DNA from: Bacteroidales bacterium
GTDB taxonomy: Bacteria > Bacteroidota > Bacteroidia > Bacteroidales > VadinHA17
NCBI GenBank assembly: GCA_030692905.1
Contig: JAUYBT010000184.1
Coordinates: forward strand, 1-30,588
Direction of reading: 5' to 3'
Length of the DNA: 30,588 nt
Under the pieces are notes generated by a model that had not been told where the DNA came from, did not search any database, and saw nothing but the letters and a program-made list of their open reading frames with translations. The stretch's first letter is position 1. Each line of letters begins with the position of its first letter. A program made the position numbers and the translations under genes. Shown one piece after another: positions 24,098 to 30,588 of the stretch.

Positions 24098-24988
24098 TTA
24101 CGGATTAATCTGAGTTATCTCAGCATCGTAAAGACTCTTAATCTCAGTTGTAGAAAGAGCTTTGTTATAAATTCTGAATTCATCAACAATACCTTTATAA
24201 TAGTTCATCCACGATTCCGGTGTTCCGGCAATCTGCTGAGCCCATGCTCCGAAATGAATTTTGGTCATATCACTGCCAAGTGTAATTGTTCCAAGAAGAG
24301 GTTGTGGGCCGGATAATGGAACGGGACCGGCATATCTAATCTGCGAAAATACCCGCTTTCCATTTGCATAGAATTCCATTTCTGAAGTTGCTTTGCGATA
24401 AACAGAAACAACATGAAACCATTTGTCGTTCAGGAATTTATCACTCTGTTTCCTTATATCCTGGCCTTTCCAGTCAGGAGAAGCACTGTCAAAAAGATAC
24501 AATTTCATATCAACTGAATCACCGGTGGCCCGGCTTTCCTGTATCAATGCAAGATTTCCCATAAAACTATCACCTCCGTTTATTGAGAATATTTTGGCTG
24601 CACCGCTTGTAGTATTAGGAGTTTTTATCCAGCATGCCAATGAAAACTCATCAAGGGTTTTCATTGTAGTACCTGCTGTAATATTGTACTCCAGATAAGA
24701 CTGTGTCGCACTGCCCTGATAGCCATTACCTCTGCGGCCGGTTACAAAGCTGGCACCGCCTACTTTTTTCACATAGGTGATTGTACTGTTTGATTTTTCA
24801 ACAGCAGCACCAATTGCCGGTTCAGCTTCGAATGGGAAGTATGCAATCAGATTAGCTGTTGCAATTGTGGTGGGGTCAGTTTTACCGGCGTTCGGGTCAT
24901 CTTCATCTTTTTTGCAAGATGAGAGAATCAAACCAAACACGAGCATTATTACAAATAATGCTCCACTGATTTTAAAAAACTTTTTCAT
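24098..24988 (-). CDS. LamG-domain surface lipoprotein, candidate surface glycan-binding protein
   Basis: 296 residues from the ATG at 24988 (the start at 25015 only adds nine residues before the signal). The lipoprotein signal ends LILSSC and is followed by KKDEDD, an acidic patch like the lipoprotein export signal that sends Bacteroidota lipoproteins to the cell surface. The body is a LamG/concanavalin-like jelly roll: FSLACWIKTPNTTSG, WFHVVSVYRK, EFYANGKRVF and a closing VDEFRIYNKALSTTEI. No catalytic residues are apparent. Its place between SusD and the glycosidases is that of SusE/F-type surface glycan-binding proteins, so it probably binds the target polysaccharide. Confidence 0.85.
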   Translation of the reverse strand: MKKFFKISGALFVIMLVFGLILSSCKKDEDDPNAGKTDPTTIATANLIAYFPFEAEPAIGAAVEKSNSTITYVKKVGGASFVTGRRGNGYQGSATQSYLEYNITAGTTMKTLDEFSLACWIKTPNTTSGAAKIFSINGGDSFMGNLALIQESRATGDSVDMKLYLFDSASPDWKGQDIRKQSDKFLNDKWFHVVSVYRKATSEMEFYANGKRVFSQIRYAGPVPLSGPQPLLGTITLGSDMTKIHFGAWAQQIAGTPESWMNYYKGIVDEFRIYNKALSTTEIKSLYDAEITQINP

Positions 24989-25030
24989 AGATAAATAAAT
25001 TAAGTTAAACATCAATTTTAAATTAAGTTC

Positions 25031-26518
25031 CTAGTTGTATCCATTATTCTGGGTTAAATGGGAATTCAGTTGCATCTGGGCTGAAGGAATCGGGAATACT
25101 TCATGTTTGTCGGCGGTAAATCCTTTCCCTGCAAGAGCAGTAACTGCCTGATTGGTACGGATAAGATCAAAGAATCTGTCCTCTTCCATGGCAAGCTCTG
25201 CTCTGCGCTCATCCCATATTTGCTGGAGCGTAACTCCACCAAGGTCTGTTAATCCGGCTCTTGTCCTTATAAGGTTAATGGCACCATCAGCAGTAAGTCC
25301 GCATAGAGTTGGTATGGATGCGCCTCTGACCTTTGCTTCTGCATACATTAGCAAAACATCGGGATAGCGTAAAATCCTGACATTATGATCAAACCCGTAA
25401 CCATTATAATTCCATATATTATATGACAGAGGGGTATATACCTTCCCGTTATAAACCGGGTTGCTGCAGATTGTTTTAATACTGTCTCCCTCGGGAGTTT
25501 TAGTACCTCTGTAAAGTAGTGTTGTGGCAGGTCGTATTACTTCACTTCTTGCATTGTAAAAATCTATCAGATTCTGGCTTGGAGTACAGAATCCCCATCC
25601 CTGCATTCCGCTTGGATAGTTTCCACGTGGACCCTGAACATAAGCATATTCAATGAATGTCTGATCACCTGCTGTCTTGCCAAGGGTAGAACTCTGAAGT
25701 TCAAACAGTGATTCACTGCTGTTCTCCCCGTCAATGCTGAAAACTTCCCTGAAATTAGCTAGCAGACCATATCTTCCTGAGGCAATTATCTTGTCAGTCA
25801 GGCTGGCAACAGAATCCCATTCCTGCTGATATAAATGAACCTTGGCTTTCAAAGCCATGGCAGTATATTTTGTAATTCTTCCGGCCCACTCTTTTGTATA
25901 AGATTCCGGAAGGACCGCAATTGCTTCATTAAGATCTTTCTCAATGAAACTATAAAGCTGTGAAGTTGTTGACTGCGAGACTGAGGCAAGCTGTTCTGCT
26001 GTCAGAATTGTATCGATTATCGGAACTTTGCCAAAAAGACGGGTCAGGTTAAAATAGGCATATGCCCTGATAGCTTTGGCTTCGCCCTGGCATTTAAGGG
26101 CATACTGCTTATCAGTATTGTTCTGCATGGCAGCAACAAACAGCGGCATCTGGTGAACAGCATAGTTTGCTCCACTCACAATATCGAAATATGCAATCCA
26201 CAAGTCGTTAATAAGACCATTATTAGACTGATATGTAAGATTATCCATCTCTTTCATTGGTGGATTATCTTCCGGTGTGCTTCCTTTATCCGCATTATCG
26301 GAAGTTATTTCAAATGCCCCGATATACGGAAATACATGAGCTCCATAGTTTCTGAGTTTAGCATAAGAAGCGCTGACTGGCAGGAATATGTTTTCTGATT
26401 TTGAATAATCCTTCCCTGCTGATGGTATTGTACCTTCAGGACGCAGATTCAAATAATCTTCACAATTTGTGAGGAAAAATACTAGTAATATAGCAGCTAC
26501 CAATTGTAATCGTTTCAT
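25031..26518 (-). CDS. SusD/RagB-family glycan-binding lipoprotein
   Basis: 495 residues. A lipoprotein signal (FFLTNC) is followed by EDYLNLRPEG, the usual start of SusD proteins. TPR-like helices include the segment ECQ-type AKAIRAYAYFNLTRLFGKVPI near 150, and the C-terminal part has ILRYPDVLLMYAEAKVRG, IRTRAGL, WDERRAELAMEEDRFFDLIR and a final HLTQNNGYN. It caps the SusC porin on the outside and captures oligosaccharide for import. It starts 17 bases after susC in the same operon. Confidence 0.96.
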   Translation of the reverse strand: MKRLQLVAAILLVFFLTNCEDYLNLRPEGTIPSAGKDYSKSENIFLPVSASYAKLRNYGAHVFPYIGAFEITSDNADKGSTPEDNPPMKEMDNLTYQSNNGLINDLWIAYFDIVSGANYAVHQMPLFVAAMQNNTDKQYALKCQGEAKAIRAYAYFNLTRLFGKVPIIDTILTAEQLASVSQSTTSQLYSFIEKDLNEAIAVLPESYTKEWAGRITKYTAMALKAKVHLYQQEWDSVASLTDKIIASGRYGLLANFREVFSIDGENSSESLFELQSSTLGKTAGDQTFIEYAYVQGPRGNYPSGMQGWGFCTPSQNLIDFYNARSEVIRPATTLLYRGTKTPEGDSIKTICSNPVYNGKVYTPLSYNIWNYNGYGFDHNVRILRYPDVLLMYAEAKVRGASIPTLCGLTADGAINLIRTRAGLTDLGGVTLQQIWDERRAELAMEEDRFFDLIRTNQAVTALAGKGFTADKHEVFPIPSAQMQLNSHLTQNNGYN

Positions 26519-26535
26519 GGTTTTACCTCATAAAG

Positions 26536-29523
26536 TTAGAAGTTCATTTTTAATCCTAAAGTATAAATTGACTGCATGGGATAAACAGAGTTGTCTATTC
26601 CGCTGCTTATTGGAGTACCTCCGACCTCAGGAGTGAATCCGTTATAGGTGAAAAAAGTAAAAGGACGTTGTGAAGAAAGATAAATCCGTAACTTGGGTAT
26701 AAACTTTAGTTTTTCGGTGGTATAACCTACCTGGATATTCTGAATACGGATATAAGAACCATCTTCAATAAAAAAGTCATTTGCCTGCTGAATAAAAGAG
26801 AAGTTATATGCTTCAGCTGAAGGGTATTTTTCTGATTTATTATATAGTGTCCATCGGTTCTTATAAAAATCCTGATCATAATTACCATCAGTAAAAACAT
26901 CTCTGTTCATTCTTTTTGCATTAAGGATCTTGTTCCCGATCTGCCCCTGCAGACCAAGGCTCAGATCAAACTGCCGGTAATTAAGTCCGAAGTCGATCCC
27001 GGCAATAAGCCATGGAATTGCACTGCCAAGGAAAACCTTATCGCTTTCATTAATTACATCATCATTGTTCTGATCTTTGTATTTAAAAAAGCCCTTATCC
27101 TTAATGGTCTGATTTACCGGATCTTGCAATGCCTCTGTTTCGCTTTTATATACACTTTCTATTTCATAACCGTAGAATGAACCAATGGTATGTCCGACCT
27201 GGGTACGGGTTGAATAGTTACCCCGGACTAATGCTCCGGGTATATAGTCACGACCCTGAAGTTTTAGTACTTTATTATGAATTGTAGTGATGTTCATTCC
27301 TATATTGTAACTGGTTCTGTCAGAAAGTTTGTCCTTATATGAAATGCTAATTTCCAACCCTTCATTTAAAACACTCCCGTTATTACCCAGAAGTTCTGCA
27401 ACACCACCTCCTGTTGCGATAGGTGCAAAAAAGACCACATTATTTGTAACCCGGTGATAATAATCAGTCTCTCCTGTTAATTTACTTCCTAATAATTCAA
27501 AATCGATTCCGAGGTCAAATTCATTAACAATTTCCCATTTAAGGTAATTCTGAACGACTGTCTGGGCTCCGACTCCGTCAAAAAGCTTGTCGCCGAAGAT
27601 CCCGGAACTTCCTGCACCTGTCTGTCCCAGAATAACAGCTGAATTAGCAGGGACATTATCGTTACCAAGCAGACCCCAGCTGGCTCTGAACTTCAGATAA
27701 TTGAACGTTTTTTGATTTGCCATGAAATCCTCCTGCGAAAGGACCCATCCTAAACCCAGGGATGGAAAGAACCCCCATTTATCCTGGTACTTTGAACTTG
27801 CATCTGCTCTGAAAGTTACTGTTGCCAGGTATTTGTCACTATTATTATAGGTACTTCTTGTAAAGAAGGATAAACCGTTATAGACTGCTGCTCCATCCCA
27901 TGCATACCTGTCCTTGAATGAACCTGTGACAAGATATTTTGACTGATTATCTATTCCCGGCACATCCAGGGCAGAGCCGGACAATGTTTCCCATTTTTCC
28001 ATACGGGTGGATTGTCCGAGCAATACTGAAAAACTTTGCTGGTCAATTTTGTTTTTATAAGTTAACAGGTTATCAATAATCTGTTTACCTGAGCTGCCTG
28101 ATGTCTTACTGAGGCTTGATTTTCTTACCCCCTGAGAACCTCCGACATTAAATTGAGGAACATAACTCCTTGTATTCCAGTTATTAATATCTGTATTATA
28201 AGAGATTTTATATGTGAGTTTGTCAGCAACTATGTTAAATTCCGCGAAAGTACTAAAGACAAGTTTAGTGCCTTTCTCAATATTATCAGAATAATATGCT
28301 GCAGCAACAGGGTTGCCATACTGGTTACCAAATCCGTAGGTTTGAGGTGAACCAAACCTCACCGGATAAGCTGAAGTATTAGTTCCATCATAAACCGGAT
28401 AAACCGGAGGATTGACATATGCTCCGAAGAATGCACCATCATTAGGGATATTCCTGCCATATCTTGATAAAACAGTGTTTAACCCGATTTTAAGTCTGTC
28501 GCTTACCTTCTGCTCCAGTCTTCCCCTAAGGTTAAACCGCTGATAATCGTTTTTGGTATCCATTATTCCCTGCTGGAAAAAGTAACTTCCACCTAAAGAA
28601 TATGACGTATTTTCATTAGTGCCCGATATGTCAATATTATGGCTGTATGTACCTGCAAACCTTACAAGTTGCTTATACCAATCTGTTGATACAGGGTAGT
28701 CCGCCGGGTCCTTAGGTACATAACCGGTAGCATTCTGGTTTGCCTCATTCATCAGGGTTACGTATTGATCTTTGGTGGCCAGAGGTAAGATGTTGACCGG
28801 AATCTGAAGTCCATAATATCCGTCATAACTCACAACAGGTTTCTGAGTTTTCCCTTTTTTGGTTGTAACCAGTATTACACCATTTGCAGCCCTGACTCCG
28901 TAAATAGCAGCTGCAGATGCATCTTTAAGAATCGTTATATCCTCTATATCACCTGCGCTCAAAAAGTCGATATTATCAACAAAAACACCGTCCACTATAT
29001 ACAAAGGGTTGGCATAATCACCGATCGATCCTACTCCCCTGATCTTTACAGATGAGCCTCCTCCCGGCATACCACTATTAATAATCTGAACTCCTGCTAC
29101 TTTCCCCTGCAATGCCTGCATTACATTAGATGTTATCTGCTTTGTCAATTCTTCACCTTTCAAAGTAACAATCGGAGCAGTAAGGTCCTTCACTTTTTGT
29201 GTGCCATAGCCTATTATCACTACTTCCTGAAGTCTGGTTTCTGAAGTCAATAGCTTAATGTCAATAGTGGTTCTGTTACCAACCGAAACACTCTGAATAA
29301 CCATTCCTATCATTGAGATAACCAATGTATCGTTCGGAGCAGCAGAAATACTATAGTTGCCATCCATGTCAGAAAAAGTCCCGCGTAGTGTATTTTTTAC
29401 CTGGATTGAGACACCAGGAAGAGGAACATTTAAGTCATCAACAACTTTCCCCTTTATTAATTGCTGTGCATGTAACGGCACAACAATAAGTAAAACAATA
29501 AAAAGAAGAAGCAGTTTTTTCAT
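26536..29523 (-). CDS. SusC/RagA-type TonB-dependent outer-membrane transporter
   Basis: 995 residues from the ATG at 29523, which gives a signal peptide ending PLHA-Q; the upstream start at 29559 adds 12 residues. The N-terminal carboxypeptidase-regulatory-like domain (GKVVDDLNVPLPGVSIQVK, SDMDGNYSI) is followed by the SusC signature EVVIIGYGTQK, the plug (QALQGKVAGVQI, IRGVGSI, PLYIVDGVFV, ILKDASAAAIYG) and a 22-strand barrel ending LGLKMNF. It imports oligosaccharides with SusD using TonB energy. It is the first gene of a six-gene operon with gaps of 4 to 75 bases, ending at the terminator after the GH3 gene. No convincing -7 box was found upstream. Confidence 0.96.
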   Translation of the reverse strand: MKKLLLLFIVLLIVVPLHAQQLIKGKVVDDLNVPLPGVSIQVKNTLRGTFSDMDGNYSISAAPNDTLVISMIGMVIQSVSVGNRTTIDIKLLTSETRLQEVVIIGYGTQKVKDLTAPIVTLKGEELTKQITSNVMQALQGKVAGVQIINSGMPGGGSSVKIRGVGSIGDYANPLYIVDGVFVDNIDFLSAGDIEDITILKDASAAAIYGVRAANGVILVTTKKGKTQKPVVSYDGYYGLQIPVNILPLATKDQYVTLMNEANQNATGYVPKDPADYPVSTDWYKQLVRFAGTYSHNIDISGTNENTSYSLGGSYFFQQGIMDTKNDYQRFNLRGRLEQKVSDRLKIGLNTVLSRYGRNIPNDGAFFGAYVNPPVYPVYDGTNTSAYPVRFGSPQTYGFGNQYGNPVAAAYYSDNIEKGTKLVFSTFAEFNIVADKLTYKISYNTDINNWNTRSYVPQFNVGGSQGVRKSSLSKTSGSSGKQIIDNLLTYKNKIDQQSFSVLLGQSTRMEKWETLSGSALDVPGIDNQSKYLVTGSFKDRYAWDGAAVYNGLSFFTRSTYNNSDKYLATVTFRADASSKYQDKWGFFPSLGLGWVLSQEDFMANQKTFNYLKFRASWGLLGNDNVPANSAVILGQTGAGSSGIFGDKLFDGVGAQTVVQNYLKWEIVNEFDLGIDFELLGSKLTGETDYYHRVTNNVVFFAPIATGGGVAELLGNNGSVLNEGLEISISYKDKLSDRTSYNIGMNITTIHNKVLKLQGRDYIPGALVRGNYSTRTQVGHTIGSFYGYEIESVYKSETEALQDPVNQTIKDKGFFKYKDQNNDDVINESDKVFLGSAIPWLIAGIDFGLNYRQFDLSLGLQGQIGNKILNAKRMNRDVFTDGNYDQDFYKNRWTLYNKSEKYPSAEAYNFSFIQQANDFFIEDGSYIRIQNIQVGYTTEKLKFIPKLRIYLSSQRPFTFFTYNGFTPEVGGTPISSGIDNSVYPMQSIYTLGLKMNF

Positions 29524-29890
29524 AGACAGGAGATTTTTGAGCAATTTAACAATTAACATGGACTGAAACTCTCACTAACCGTGCCTATCAATTTCTCATT
29601 CATCTTTTTGCCTTTGCATGCCACCTCAACAATACCACAACAACAAGTTGTATTATTCACATTTACTGCTTATTATGATTTTAGTTTTTGAACCTTGTTA
29701 TTTATTGCCTGCTTTCAACAGAAGATTGAACTGGTAAAAAAAATAGGCCTTCAATAACCTGGTTACAATCACTAAGAAAGTACCAACAAAGTCTAAATAA
29801 ACCCTTCGGGTTGATATTTATTTTCCCTTCGGTTCCTCCAGAAAGCAATCTTTCTTGTCTTACTGTAATAATCAATATATCACATAATTA

Positions 29891-29934
29891 CTCCCCTCTT
29901 TGCGAAGCAGAGAGGGGCTGGGGGTGAGTTCATG
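29891..29934. repeat. 44-bp dispersed hairpin repeat, copy 2
   Basis: Same orientation as copy 1 at 2890-2933, with three differences in 44 positions. Two of the three change both partners of one stem base pair (A-T in copy 1, G-C here), so pairing is kept. Confidence 0.8.
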
Positions 29935-29977
29935 AGATTCAAAAGCAAGTTTTCTTCAGGACCTCTGTAAAATAGAT

Positions 29978-29997
29978 AATCCCGCTTTCGCGGGATT
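29978..29997. repeat. 8-bp stem hairpin (AATCCCGC arms)
   Basis: Perfect 8-bp arms around TTTC, followed by TATTT on the plus strand. It could act as a weak terminator, but no gene ends next to it; more likely part of the repeat cluster. Confidence 0.55.
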
Positions 29998-30008
29998 TAT
30001 TTAAGCTT

Positions 30009-30196
30009 TGCGGAGAGAGGGGGATTACCAGCGGTGATCCCTTGTGGGGAACCTTGCAAAGCCAAAGCAAACCCGCTTCGCGGTATGTTTTATTTTTCTC
30101 ATGACCTTCACAAAACGTGTTTTGTTCGGTCCTTCTAAAAACAAAACCATCCGCCGGTTGGCGAATGGTTTGTTTTGTCTTTGCGGAGAGAGGGGC
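30009..30196 (-). repeat. Pair of tRNA-Ser 3'-end-like segments in direct orientation
   Basis: 30009-30026 is identical, on the opposite strand, to the last 18 bases around the 3' end of tRNA-Ser (10758-10775). 30182-30196 repeats the first 14 of these bases and continues into CTCTTGAACCCC, which on the minus strand reads as a T arm with a TTCAAGA loop. The starts of the two copies are 173 bases apart. Neither is a whole tRNA. Confidence 0.6.
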
Positions 30197-30398
30197 TCTT
30201 GAACCCCCTTCCCTTACTTCTTGATTATCAGATATAACGTCCTGTAAAAAATTCAACTCCACCGATTCAGGCACCTCTCAGGCTTTATCTTATATTTCTT
30301 TAAATAACGCTCGTTTGCATTATTCGTTGTAAATTTAATAAAAAATTTAGCAATAACAAATTTCGTTTTCACAATAAAGAAATAGTTCTAAAAAGCCG

Positions 30399-30588
30399 AT
30401 GATGGATAAATTGAAACTGAAAAGTTATGCCCTTTTAATAGCTTATAATTTGCCTAAAGTACTTGAACGGAACACAGATTTTTTAAAAAAATATGGGAAG
30501 GAAGTATATGGCCCATTGTATGAACAAATTCTTTTACACTTAAAAGAAATCGGAACAACCCCTATTGATATTTATTCATGGACACCAA
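30399..30588 (+). CDS. 5' part of an unknown protein (runs off the right edge)
   Basis: An open frame of 63 codons starts at ATGATG (30399 or 30402) and continues to the window end without a stop. The product starts MMDKLKLKSYALLIAYNLPK and looks helical, with a mixture of Lys/Glu and Leu and two short amphipathic segments, followed by TTPIDIYSWTP. There is no signal peptide. I do not recognise a family from this piece. No good promoter or ribosome binding site is evident upstream. Confidence 0.55.
   Translation, partial: MMDKLKLKSYALLIAYNLPKVLERNTDFLKKYGKEVYGPLYEQILLHLKEIGTTPIDIYSWTP

Larger units (their letters stand above)
29524..30398. other. Gene-free region of hairpins and dispersed repeats upstream of susC
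   Basis: No credible protein-coding gene is seen. From left to right it holds: the presumed susC leader and promoter region (29524 to about 29790), without a recognisable -7 box; a hairpin at 29794-29820 with a TTC loop; the second 44-bp repeat copy (29891-29934); a hairpin at 29978-29997 with arms AATCCCGC; two tRNA-Ser 3'-end-like segments (30009 and 30182); and an imperfect palindrome centred on GGTT near 30158. A 111-codon open frame on the minus strand crosses these repeats but has no gene-like features. Confidence 0.65.

Noticed and set aside
29600..29650. susC promoter -7 box (TATTGTTG, minus strand)
   Set aside because: One mismatch to TAnnTTTG and no -33 element at the right spacing, so not called.
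29939..30274. 111-codon minus-strand frame as a protein gene
   Set aside because: It runs through palindromes and tRNA-like fragments, and has no start signal or domain; kept only as a possible dispersed element.

Overview
The window is a piece of a Bacteroidota chromosome, most likely a Bacteroidales-type gut, sediment or wastewater lineage. This rests on a SusC/SusD pair, many lipoproteins with Bacteroidota-style signal peptides, adjacent DUF6452/DUF6048-like genes, a Reg_prop/Y_Y_Y sensor fused to a LuxR helix-turn-helix, TAnnTTTG-type -7 promoter boxes, and short palindromic repeats between genes. No ribosomal RNA, CRISPR array, phage module or intact transposon is visible. There is one tRNA gene, tRNA-Ser(CGA).

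Layout. 1-1092 is the 3' end of a Ser/Thr/Val-rich, probably secreted repeat protein, closed by a strong terminator. 1155-2855 holds a palindromic repeat, an orphan antitoxin-like gene, a DUF6452-like lipoprotein and a DUF6048-like outer-membrane protein. 2929-6617 is housekeeping: a sodium:solute symporter, recR, a GNAT acetyltransferase and rlmN. 6713-6923 is a decayed flavodoxin-family gene. 6950-10311 holds a DUF6786-like lipoprotein facing a Dcp-type M3 metallopeptidase. 10446-10773 holds a four-palindrome element and tRNA-Ser, followed by a CNT nucleoside transporter.

12148-15489 (minus strand) is a cell-envelope locus. It encodes an abundant-looking helical lipoprotein ending in Ala-Arg-Lys, two membrane-anchored L,D-transpeptidase-fold proteins with different active-site loops, and a membrane-anchored protein of unknown function. 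The lipoprotein and the first transpeptidase share a helical domain. The C-terminal Lys and the adjacent transpeptidases recall Braun's lipoprotein and its peptidoglycan-linking and -detaching enzymes. I consider this the best candidate here for an undescribed system: a covalent outer membrane-peptidoglycan tether in Bacteroidota.

15745-29523 (minus strand) is a polysaccharide utilization locus. The operon runs SusC, SusD, LamG-type surface lipoprotein, two tandem PF10091/GH144-like enzymes and a GH3 beta-glucosidase, and ends at a clear terminator. A membrane-tethered LuxR-type regulator lies just downstream. The GH144 plus GH3 content suggests beta-1,2-glucan as the substrate: endo-cleavage outside, uptake by SusCD, and oligosaccharide trimming by GH3.

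29524-30398 is gene-free, rich in hairpins and dispersed repeats, and includes two tRNA-Ser 3'-end-like fragments. A truncated unknown gene runs off the right edge.
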